A stretch of DNA of 64,000 nt, taken from Laguncularia racemosa. Lineage: Eukaryota; Streptophyta; Magnoliopsida; Myrtales; Combretaceae. Made by a program: the position numbers and the translations under genes. The stretch is from the NCBI GenBank assembly GCA_037954665.1, contig JBBMOL010000245.1, positions 558,001-622,000 on the forward strand. The letters are read 5' to 3'. Below are positions 49,157-58,889 of this stretch, in pieces (position 1 is the stretch's first letter; each line of letters opens with the position of its first letter). The notes beneath the pieces were generated by a model that did not search any database, was not told the origin of the DNA, and saw nothing but the letters and a program-made list of their open reading frames with translations.

Positions 49157-49334
49157 GCAAGGAAAAATGGTCGGCTGAGATAACGCAATCAGATCTTGAA
49201 CAAGGGCTTGAGTTGCAGGGGTTGCCTACTTATGTCATTTGGTTTATGAGCTTCAACTCTGAATTAGTCTCTGAAACAAGCTTCAATTTTGTTTGGCATT
49301 CCCACGCATCAAATGTTGAATTCTTGAGAGTCTG
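49157..49334 (+). other. Exon-like fragment of unknown gene
   Basis: Open through 178 bp between an acceptor-like CTGTACAG and a strong donor TCTG|GTAAGT. One frame contains WSAEITQSDLEQGLELQG, followed by LPTYVIWFMS. The composition is less AT-rich than the surroundings. I do not recognise the protein. A second possible coding piece (LDVLLAKLEAKNLIVGVV, about 49394-49447) follows. It could be a remnant of a host gene; coding status is unproven. Confidence 0.25.
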
Positions 49335-51117
49335 GTAAGTAAAAAAATAGGCATTTCTTTGATTATGAAATGTTTTGCAATAAGGAAGTTTTATTGTCTC
49401 GATGTCTTGTTGGCAAAGCTAGAAGCAAAAAATCTCATTGTTGGTGTTGTTGCCCTGCTGATTGCATCAATGACAAGCCCTTTAATTGTATGTTGTTCTA
49501 CCTGGTTTTATCTACATATCCTACCATAGTTCTTAAGCCTTCTTTTCGCTCGAGTTTGTTCATTGTTATTTCGAAACTGTATCATAATTTTCACAAAAAT
49601 ATGCTCTTGCCTCCAAAAACTGTAATTTACATTATTTTCGTAATAATGACATTGACACCTTGCCTTATCTATATCGATCTATAATATTGAAACAGCACCT
49701 TTTTGGCGTGTTTTAAGTATTTTGTGTTTTTTTATAATAAATTGACAAATTTAACTAATTGTGTTCTCTTTTGAAAACTACCAAAACTACAATTCTTTAT
49801 TGGATTGAGGGTTGTTATGATAAAATACTCCCTTAACTATTGTACAATACCCTAGTAACTTTTACACCATTGCATTTATGGTTTATTTGCTAAAAATTCT
49901 CCAGCAATATGGCAGTTTTATCATAACTCTTAGGTTATGCATCATTCAGTATTTTTTATCATTCATGAAATTCAGATACGTTATCTTTACAGTTGACTAT
50001 TATGAATTCTTCATGCGCAGGTTCTATTCTCATAGGTGCACCCACTTTATTTTTTGATGCATATAATATATATATATATATATTCAATAATCTTTTTTAG
50101 CACTTATATAATTTCTTCTATCTACAACTTTTTACAACTCAAAAACTCATCCTAGCCTAATGTACAATGAGTTTTATGACATTATCAGTAGGCTATGTTT
50201 ATATATATAAGAAACTATTATATTCATGTACTAATTTAACATATTAGCTTGTTTCGCATTATTTTTGTTGGCATATAGTAAGATCTACAATGGAGCAAAT
50301 AAACTATTATTAGCATTAGCATTATTGATTTCTCCTCCATCTATGGTTACTCTCCTTTTCAATTTATAGATTTCTAAAATAAAGAACAGGACGTAGTGTT
50401 CTCATGTTGTTTCAATATGTGTTTCTTTCTTTAATAGTTGAAATTCATTTTTATGTTTATTCAATTTTGTTTTAGTCTGATTGTTTCAGTAAGTGATTTG
50501 ATTGCATTTTAGTGCTAATTGTTTCGATATGTGGGTTATTGCTTTATTAATTGTTCTATAAGTTTATTTATCAAATTTTGGTTGTGGAATCTTTTCTTGA
50601 AAAAACTATTGGGAATAAATGCCACTTTGTAATTCTGCATGACTATTCTAAAAGCAATTTTGACAAGTCAAGTCAAAAGTAAATATACTATTTACTAAGG
50701 CTTCTTTCAATGAAATTTTTATTGATAACATGTTTCTACTTTGAAAATTTTTATCTTTTTCTTTGTTGGTTTAGATTGATCAAAAAGATTATTTTATTTG
50801 CTAAATCTATTGGAGATTCTTAATTTGCTCGTTTTTTCCCCCCAAAATTGGAGACTCATAATTGAACTTATTTGTTAATTTTATCCAATTTATCTAGCAT
50901 TTTATGATTGTATAATTGTGAAGTCTTGGTAAAAATTTCCACCTTTTCTTATATTAAATTCAATTTATTATGTGGATATATTAGAGTTATCACAAGTGGA
51001 GTTAGTCTCTAAAAGTTTTCTTATTGAGATTTATTTGGAAGTTTAGATATCAAAGCGAGTGTTGTTGGAGTAAACAAAATTTAAAGTATGATTTCTAATT
51101 TTTTATAAGTTAGTGAT
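49335..51117. other. Intergenic or intronic AT-rich DNA
   Basis: Apart from the possible 49394-49447 piece, no gene, repeat array or element end recognised. TA run near 50065-50082. Confidence 0.4.
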
Positions 51118-51420
51118 TCGACGATGCCAAGTAGAAGAGTTGTCACTCAACAAATAAAAGTTACTTTAGGGATAACAGGTTGATTTGCCCCTAGAGCACA
51201 CATTGATAGGAAGGTTTAGCACCTTGATGTCAACTCTTCACCACCTAAAGCTACAATATGTTCCAAGGATTAGGTTGTTCACCCATTAAAGTAGTATGTG
51301 AGTTGGGTTCAGAACTTCATGAGATAGTTTGATCCATATTTGATGTGGGCATTAGAGCATTGAGAGGACCTTTCCCTAATAAGAGAGGACGAGGGAGGAA
51401 GCACCCTTGATGATTTATGC
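51118..51420 (+). pseudogene. Decayed organellar large-subunit rRNA fragment (nuclear insertion)
   Basis: Recognisable landmarks of the 3' part of 23S/26S rRNA in order: cgatgccaagt, tttagggataacaggttga, tttagcaccttgatgtc, tatgttccaagg, gttcacccattaaagtag, tgagttgggttcagaac, gggcattagagcattgaga and ggacctttcccta, then the agagaggac loop (sarcin-ricin region). Many differences from the conserved sequence are C-to-T or G-to-A. Mitochondrial origin is favoured by the sequence that follows, but a plastid source is not excluded. Not a functional rRNA gene. Confidence 0.85.
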
Positions 51421-51773
51421 CACTACATCTTTTGGTTAAAGAAGGTTTGCTATCATGGGATCTTCTGTTATCTACCAATCTTCTGCTATCGATTAATATC
51501 CATTACTATAAGAGGTTTCATTTCTCCTTCTTGGCTTATTTTAACTCTTCTTTAGTTCACTAGTCTGGCTATTCTAGTCTAACCTAGGGGAAGCTCTCAA
51601 CCTCGACTGCAAGTGAGAGGAAAGACACTACTCTTATTATGCTAATAGTTAGTTACGCAAGAAAGAACTAAGCTTGATTACGGGAACTATAGCAAAGGAC
51701 TTCTTCTTAAGAAGATGGATAATTGAACTGACTCGAAGGACTGTAAGATCAAAGGATTGCCTTGCAAAGTAAA
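51421..51773. other. Probable organellar-derived sequence continuing the insertion
   Basis: The rRNA match stops at about 51420 and is followed by GC-richer sequence (ctaacctaggggaagctc, agctt-gattacgggaact) resembling plant mitochondrial spacer DNA. Identification is from general resemblance only. Confidence 0.4.
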
Positions 51774-53686
51774 GGTAGCGTTTGGTTGGCATTGAAATTC
51801 GGCATTGGACTGGACAAAATTTTTTGTCCCTCGTTTGGTTGCCACACATGAAGGAAGTACTGGACTAAACACCAATTATGTACTGGACAAAATCAGAAAT
51901 TTTAGTACCGCATGTAATTCGGTACTAAAAATTATGTACTGGACTAAATGTAATTTTTTTGAATTTCGAATTTACCCTTCATACTTACCTTGAAAGAAAA
52001 TAAAAATAGTAAGTATAATAATAAATGATAAAAAAGTGAAAATTCATAAAGAAAATAATAAAAAGATTAGAAAAATAAAAATAAAGATTTAGATTTTGAA
52101 ATAGGATAGATAAAAATCTAAGAGAAAATTTTTCAATAAAAATTTAATAAAAATATAAAAATTTAATAAAAATTATGAAAATTAATAAAAGTTAATAAAA
52201 ATTATAAAAATCATAATAAATTAAGTAAAAAATCAATAAAAATTTATAATAGTAGAAATGAGTTGAAAAATAAAAAAATGAATTTTTATCACTTAGAAAA
52301 ATCATTTTCTTAAATAAATCCAAAATTGGTGTTTTTCCTTAAAATTATCATTTAAAAAAAAATCAAATTATCAAGCTTAGGTTTAGATTTTTTAGAAAAA
52401 TCCTAAAATGGTAAAAACATAAATTAAAAGAAATTTCATAATTAAAATTCACAAACACACTAAAGTTTTTCAAGAAAAGCGAACTACAGCTTGTTTGATC
52501 CTGAATAGCAGGTACGTAGGCACCCATTTGGGGCAACCCTAAAAAAGGAATAAAAATCATTTTCCTAGCATAATCCACTTAAAAACACAATAAAAGACGA
52601 CAAAAATAAAATAAAAGACATTTCGAGATAAAGTAAATTTTAGGAGATTATGTGGTAATCTTAGGGTTTTAATAGGTTAGCCTCCGAACTTAGAAACTCC
52701 GGTTTTCCCCTTTCCTCTTTTCACAAAAAACGAGAAGAGGAAATCATGACGACTAGTGGTCCAAATTAGAACTAATCCGCTCCATTAGTCTTAATTCAAT
52801 CTTTCCCAACAACAGTTTGGTGGCGACTCCAAAAATAAAACGAAATTCCTAACTCAAGTCGAGGATCTACATTAGATGAGCATAGGGTCTAGTATAGATC
52901 GGATTAGAAATGGGAAAACAAAAAATTAGACTCGACAAGTATCTTGTATGGTTAAACCGGTTTTCATATTTTGTAGAAGTTGTAACCTCATGAATCTCCT
53001 GCAATAGAGTTAGCAGGTTTTCTATCAGATATAGTTGGTAGGTCATAATCATAGAAACTACTTTGACTATGGAAACGTATGATTATTATCTTATCTATGT
53101 CATTTATGCCTTGTCCTTATGAAATATAAAGTGATTGATGTTCTAATCTAATCGATCTAATTTGTGGATGGATTTAGTAATTTTGTCGATCTAAATGACT
53201 TGTTCAAAGTGGTTGATGGATATGTGGATGTTTTAGTGTAAAAGTGTTTCATGTCTTCAGTGACATATTCAAAATTATAAATAACGTATTATTTCATTAA
53301 ATATAACATAATTCTTTTCCCTATAATATTTAATATAATATATTAAACCTTCAAATCATTTTTTTTATAATAATATCAAATATATATAAATAACTATGAT
53401 ATAAATAAAAGGGCAAAATTGTCAATTTTACTCTGTCCAGTCCAGTACTTTGTAATTTCAAACACTGCACAACACAAAAGCCTTCTCCAGTAATTAAAAA
53501 GGGCAAAACTGTCAAATTTACTATGTCCAGTCCAGTACTTTGCAATCCAAACACTAGACAGCACAAAAATCCTTGTCTAGTACTGAACAAACCAAATGTG
53601 GTACAAAAATATTTTTTGTCCAATCCTTCTTTTTTAGTACTGTCCAGTACTCTTGTTCTGTCTAGTACCAGTAACCAAACGGTACC
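51774..53686. mobile_element. TIR DNA transposon (PIF/Harbinger-like), interrupted by LTR sequence
   Basis: The left end GGTAGCGTTTGGTT (51774) mirrors the right end, whose complement is GGTACCGTTTGGTT (ends 53686). Just inside both ends are ggactggac / gtccagtac inverted motifs. The flanking bases aaa on both sides fit a 3-bp target duplication. GTTTGGTT-type termini with 3-bp duplications are typical of Tourist/PIF-Harbinger MITEs; the class is tentative. No transposase. Confidence 0.5.
52010..52937 (+). repeat. Truncated Ogre-type LTR fragment
   Basis: Aligns with the second half of the element D LTR (about 55800-56729), including the ctgaatagcaggtacgtagg motif, the ggtggcgactcc decoy and the terminus ...TTAGACTCGACA at 52937. 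The left part of the LTR is missing and no primer site follows. It lies wholly inside the TIR element at 51774-53686. Confidence 0.75.
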
Positions 53687-54708
53687 AAAGAAAGTTCACT
53701 TACTTGATGTTTTAAAGAAGTTCAAAGAAGAATTCACTATTTATCACTTTGGTTCTTTAATTTCAATCACATTCTCCAAGGATATTATTGTGTACTAAGT
53801 TAAAAATGTATTGCTTCCTTATCTATATTATTAAAAATCTTATAGATAAAATGTTAATCTTTTAGATCCGTTGCATTATCATCTTCACTTAACAATATCC
53901 AAAACCTCTCTCATGATTATTATTATCATTTTCTAAAATAAGTTTCATGACTCATAAAGCATCTTTTACTAACAATTGAATTCATGTTTTTCAAGTTTCA
54001 AGTAGCTAGTCAAGTGTCGTAATTTCATTTCTCTCTTTTTATTTTAATTTGTTTTTCGAATCTCAAATGTTAAATTAAATTGCATAAACATACCTTTTTA
54101 TGGTTTGCACGTTACATTTTGACAGCCTTATTTATTTTTCAAACCATTATTTAATTTGCTTCACTCCATGTATAGGGGAAGTGAGACTTAATTTCACCAA
54201 TAGAGTCTTGATAGCAATTTCACATCTTTATTTTATTAAATGGTTTTTATTGATGAAGTCATGAAAAATTAATATATTTATTATGGTGTGATTAATTTAT
54301 TTTATTTTGGTCATTATAATTTATGATGGAAAGAGGAGATTTGAACTTGATCCATCAAATCTGAAGACTGAAGATTGGTGTTTATACTACTAAGCTACAA
54401 GAATTTTGGTGGTGTAATCAATTTATTACTTTGCTTCTTTTTTTTAATAAAAAATGAATTTTTTTTTGTTAAATTAGTTTATTTCTTTCTGATATTGCAT
54501 GTAAATTAGAAAGATCATGGTTTTGTTTCTTTTTATATATTTTTTAAATTGTTTCCTCATAGGCATGGCCAACCTTTAAGGAAGAAAAGAAAATTAGTTA
54601 TACAACTTTCTTAAGAAAACAAGTTTCCCTTTTTTTTTTTTTTTTCAATAATGAACTTATCAATATCTTTCATTGAATCTTCATAATGATATAAGAAAAA
54701 TTTAGTAC
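53687..54708. other. AT-rich interval, nothing recognised
   Basis: No gene or element end found before the LTR of element D. Confidence 0.5.
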
Positions 54709-54989
54709 TATAAATACCCCATTTTTGCCCTAGGAATCAATAATTTTCAATAATAATCAATTTTCAATTTTTTCCAATTTTTCTCTAATTTACCATAAAT
54801 AATAAAAATATTCAAAAAAATAAAAATAAATAGGAAAACACATCAATTTTGAAAAATGATTTCAGAAATAGCAATAATAAATAACAAACAATTTTTACAA
54901 AATTTGGAATTTTCAAAAAATACAAAAAAATAGAAAAATCGTATTGCATATATGCAATTTGCGAAAATAGAAAAATCAGGAAAGTGGGC

Positions 54990-55056
54990 TAGCTCAACTG
55001 GTCCGAACCATGGGCTAAGGCGTGCGGTGCGGGTGCGAGGTCAGGGGTTCGAAACG
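54990..55056 (+). promoter_or_regulatory. tRNA-like Pol III A- and B-box pair in the element D LTR
   Basis: TAGCTCAACTGG (54990-55001) fits the A-box consensus and GGTTCGAAACG (55046-55056) the B-box core. The starts are 56 bp apart and a TTTT run follows at about 55077. The surrounding sequence has no cloverleaf. Confidence 0.5.
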
Positions 55057-55398
55057 CGAGGGAAGCAGTTTCCGCGTTTTGTGAATTTTTCATTTACCCA
55101 GGACATGTGGCAGCATCTGATTGGCTGGAGGAAGTGCACGCGCCGGACATGTGATCGTCTCCTACCTCAAGCCCGAGATCGCCGGCGGAAGGAAAAATTC
55201 GTATTTCGGCCGTTTCGATTCGATTTTTTGCACAAATCCAACAGATCTTCAATAGAAATAAGATAACATTATCTAATTGGAATCAAATCGCAACAAATCG
55301 ATGGATAGACACAAATCGGAGTTGGTTTTTTTTAACCGAAAATCCGATTAGCTTCGATCGGAGGAAATCCGAGCTTATCCAGCTCGGTTTCAAGTGCC

Positions 55399-55406
55399 TA
55401 TAAATA
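55399..55406 (+). promoter_or_regulatory. TATA box, element D LTR
   Basis: TATAAATA followed by gaggagg-rich sequence; transcription would start near 55430. Confidence 0.65.
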
Positions 55407-55672
55407 GAGGAGGAGTAGAGGAAGCCAAAACACGAATCAGAATTGAGAGAAAGTGAGGAAAGAGTGCAAATCGGAGAGCATCGGAGGAGACCCAAAACCG
55501 CGAAGCACCGACCGGAGTTGAACCACCACCAGGAGGCGATCTGGAAGTGAACCACCGCCACCATTGGATTCAGCAACCTCGAGAAGCTAGGATTCGACAC
55601 CTCACCCGCTGCAAAAGGCCACCGGAACGCCGTGAACGAGCCGTGCCCGACCCGACCCGCACACCGACCCGT

Positions 55673-55684
55673 ATCCAGGTAAGT
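55673..55684 (+). promoter_or_regulatory. Splice donor in the element D LTR
   Basis: CCAG|GTAAGT with GT at 55679-55680, at the corresponding place to AA|GTAAGT in both element A LTRs (14531; 36542). Confidence 0.5.
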
Positions 55685-56732
55685 CGGATTTTCCAGATTT
55701 TTTTTATTTTATTTATCTTGTTTATTTATTTATTCCGAATTAATTTATTATTTGTTATTTATTATTTATTATTTAGTTAGTTATTTATTCATTTGTTTAT
55801 GTTTTATTTTTAATAAATAGGAAAATGTAGAAATTAGATTTTTCAAGAATTTAATAATGTAGAAAAATAATAAATAAGAAAAAATAATAATAATAAAATA
55901 ATAAAATGTAGAAAAATAATAAAAAATATTAGGAAAAATAATAATAAAACTTTAGATTTCAAAATAGGATAGACATTAACTTAGGATAAAATTTAAAAAA
56001 AAATTCACAAAAACTTATAAAAATTAGAAAAAATCATTAAAAAATCATGAAAATCATAAAAAATCAAGAAGAATAATAAAAATCACAAAATGAGTTTTAG
56101 AACTTAGAAAAATCATTTTTCTCAAAAATAAATACAAAATTGATGTTTTCCCTAAAAATCATTTTCAAAAGTCAAATTAAAACTTAGGCTTAGAATTTTT
56201 TAGAAAAAAATCCCAAAAATGTTAAGAACATAAAGCAAAAGAGATTTCAAAATTAAAATTCACAAACAAACTTAAAGTTTTCAGAAAAGCGAACTACGGC
56301 TTGTTTGATCCTGAATAGCAGGTACGTAGGCACCCATTCGGGTCAACCCATAAAATGAAATAAAAAATCATTTTCTTGAAATAATAAAAGTAACAAAAAC
56401 AAAATAAAAACACATTTCTAAAGAGGAACAATTTTAGGAGATTATGTGGTAACCGTAAAGGTTTCAATAGGTTAGCCTCCGGACTTAGAAACTCTGGTTT
56501 TCCCTTTTCCTCTTTTCACAAAAACGAAAAGAGGAAATAACGTCGACTAGTGGTCCAAATTAAGACTAATCCGCTCCTTTAGTCTTAATTTAATATTTCC
56601 CAACAACAGTTGGGTGGTGACTCCAAAAATCAAACGAAATTCCTAACTCAAGTCGAGGATCTACATTAGATGAGCATAGGGTCTAGTCTAGATCGAATTA
56701 GGAATGGGATTTAAAAATTAGACTCGACAGGA

Positions 56733-56750
56733 TGGCGACTCCGCTGGGGA
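56733..56750 (+). other. Primer binding site, element D
   Basis: TGGCGACTCCGCTGGGGA, 3 nt after the LTR end. Ogre elements are reported to use tRNA-Arg. Confidence 0.75.
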
Positions 56751-56949
56751 CCTATGCCAGTAGGCTAGCCACCTGAATCTCTTCAATTTGTTATCTTTAA
56801 GAAATGTGTTTCATTCTTTTTACTCTGTTGCTAACCTTTCAGGGATTAGTTAGATTTTCAGTTTTTCTTTATTGTGGGGGTTCAGCATGCATACATATGT
56901 TTGTGTGAGTAGATGCGGTCGAACCCGGACCGTCCTAGAAACCTAAGAC

Positions 56950-57017
56950 GGGGAGCCATTGTGTAGGTTTCGAGCGAAGTGAGTTGATTCACCGTTCGGG
57001 ACCGATTAGGCTACCCC
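56950..57017 (+). promoter_or_regulatory. Foldable module, leader of element D
   Basis: GGGGAGCC (56950-56957) pairs with GGCTACCCC (57009-57017) with one bulge. Inside, CGAAGTGA (56975-56982) pairs with TCAC-cg-TTCG (56989-56998). The flanks share cattgtgtagg and cgattaggct with the element A copies. Confidence 0.5.
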
Positions 57018-57242
57018 ACCCAATGCTTCGATATGGCCTGAGATCCATTTCTCTGAGAATGCGGGAGGCCATAGAGCTCGGGAACCAGTTAGAACCAACC
57101 TACTTGCATACATAACATCATAAGGGGTTGACAATTGGATGACAATGTAATGGTTTGTTATTTTGTCCTTGGAGTTCAGGACTATTTCCCTATAACATTT
57201 TCATAGTTCTGTTTGTAATTAGGTTGTTTCTTATTATAATAG

Positions 57243-58745
57243 ATGGCTAGCAGTGCAGTCGACTATCTCCTCCGTAAAGAAATTTGGGTGTACAAACCTT
57301 TGGACTCAAAATTGGTACTGGACCATTGGATCACCTTGTACAACCTAGAGGAGCAGGCCTTCATCCAGCAAAAGATCGGCCCCGTCCTCTTACTGACAAG
57401 GATAGAGGCGAATTTGCCTTTAGTCTGGGCCATGCTCCAATTATGGGAAATCGAGCCCGCTGCTTTCTTTATCGGACCGCATGAGATCACCCCTACCCTG
57501 GAAGAGTACACCCAGTTGCTACAGGCTCCAACACTGACTGATCAAATCTATACGCCAGACCTTGAGGTCGGGCCAGCCGGTACGTTCAGCAGATTATTAG
57601 GCATCCGTAAAACAGCAGTCAACAAAGCCCTAGCAGACTGTAATGGATATTGCATACGAATGGATGATTTAGAAGCCTGGTTTATCGCCCGAGAGGACAA
57701 TGGGGATAGAAAGGACATCCTGTGTGGGGACCTCAAGACTTACAGACAGAGAAGGGTGAACGTTTTCATCTTGACAGCTTTCGCCACCATACTGTTCCTC
57801 ACCGGGACCTTCTATATTCACTACAGGGTTGCAGAGCTGGTGACCTAATTCCTGGAGGGAAGATCCTACATCCCGGCTCTACTGGCTGAACAGATCCGGA
57901 ATTTAAGCTTCCTCAAGAAAAAAGGCCATGGGATCCTTCGCTACAGCCTCAACCTTCTGCTAATATGGTTTGTAAGCCACCTCAAATGCTTCGGGCTGAA
58001 CATGGTCAGGAAAACCCTAGCCCAACAGGTGGATCTGGTGGATTCATGTATAGAAAAGGTAAAGCTACCCGATGACCTTACCAGCCACAGTTGGGTAGAG
58101 CTGCTTAGGAGCTTCAGTGCCGAAGATATTTTATGGACAGCCAGGTGGAGTTGCTGTAACAAAATCATCTTGACCTGCAGAAACTTCCAAGCAGTGCCTT
58201 TAATCGAAATCAGTGGATGTATCGGATATCACCCCAACTTAGTGGTCCGACAATTCGGTACTATCCAAGATATAGTTTATCGGCCCTCGCTCGAAGCAGT
58301 CACCTTTAAGTATTAAGATCCGAACATGTTAGTAGCCGAGAAGTTTGCTAAGCTGGCAGAGGTCAAAGCACTTTGGGAAGCCAGAATTGAAAGCCCGAAT
58401 GTAGAACTCGGGGAATTAGATGGCGAAGTGGGAAAGCACTGAGCCACCAGAGAGTTTGTAATCCGCCAGCTATACCAGACAGGGGAAAGAGCGTATCGGG
58501 TTCCAGACGTCACTCAGCCTAGACCAGACAAGATCAACCCAGAGACAGAAATCTACCTGGAGCAGGTTAAGGCCCGAATGGATGTATACTTTGAAACTGC
58601 AGATTATAAGAAAGACATCTGGAAGGGATGCTTCAAAGAATCTGACCAAAGGAACAAGGCCTTAGAAGCACAATTGGAGAAATGCCAAGCCAAAGTTAAG
58701 GAATTGGAAGCCGTCATCAGTGGGAAGTCTGAACCTCCACAATAG
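57243..58745 (+). pseudogene. Ogre-type ORF1, three internal stops
   Basis: One frame of 500 codons from ATG 57243 to TAG 58743-58745, interrupted by TAA 57846-57848, TAA 58314-58316 and TGA 58440-58442. Features: LLRKEIWVYKPLDSKLVLDHW at the start is not repeated elsewhere; then LPLVWAMLQLWEIEPAAFF, TPTLEEYTQLLQAP, and FILTAFATILFLTG, a hydrophobic stretch near residue 180 that could be a helix core; and a charged C-terminus with coiled-coil character (LEAQLEKCQAKVKELEAV). Protein function is unknown in all Ogre elements. An acceptor-like AG (57241-57242) touches the start codon. Upstream of gag, same strand. Confidence 0.7.
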
Positions 58746-58889
58746 AAGACTAAAAGAACTAGGAAGTAGATCTTTATTTGTAATATTTCATTTTGAACTC
58801 CATAATTCTCAATATTAATAAAAGTAAAGTTTCAATATTACATTGTCAATCAGTTGTCAACCCTTTTACTTTTAGCATCTGCGTGACAC

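Larger units (their letters stand above)
54709..56729 (+). repeat. Element D 5' LTR
   Basis: 2021 bp. Starts TATAAATACCCC, which aligns with the TGTAGACACC start of the element A LTRs after three transitions; ends ...GACTCGACA. Contains a tRNA-like box pair (54990-55056), a TATA box (55399-55406), a splice donor CCAG|GTAAGT (GT at 55679), the conserved motif at 56305-56334 and the decoy TGGTGACTCC at 56615-56624. Confidence 0.8.

Noticed and set aside
51118..51420. Functional rRNA gene
   Set aside because: Only a fragment, with many substitutions at universally conserved positions.
54975..55090. tRNA gene
   Set aside because: A and B boxes are present but no acceptor stem or anticodon arm could be drawn; reported only as a tRNA-like box pair.
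54952..55600. Open frames of about 100 codons on both strands in the element D LTR
   Set aside because: They cross the TATA box, tRNA-like boxes and leader; no homolog was recognised, and equivalents in the A LTRs are not open.
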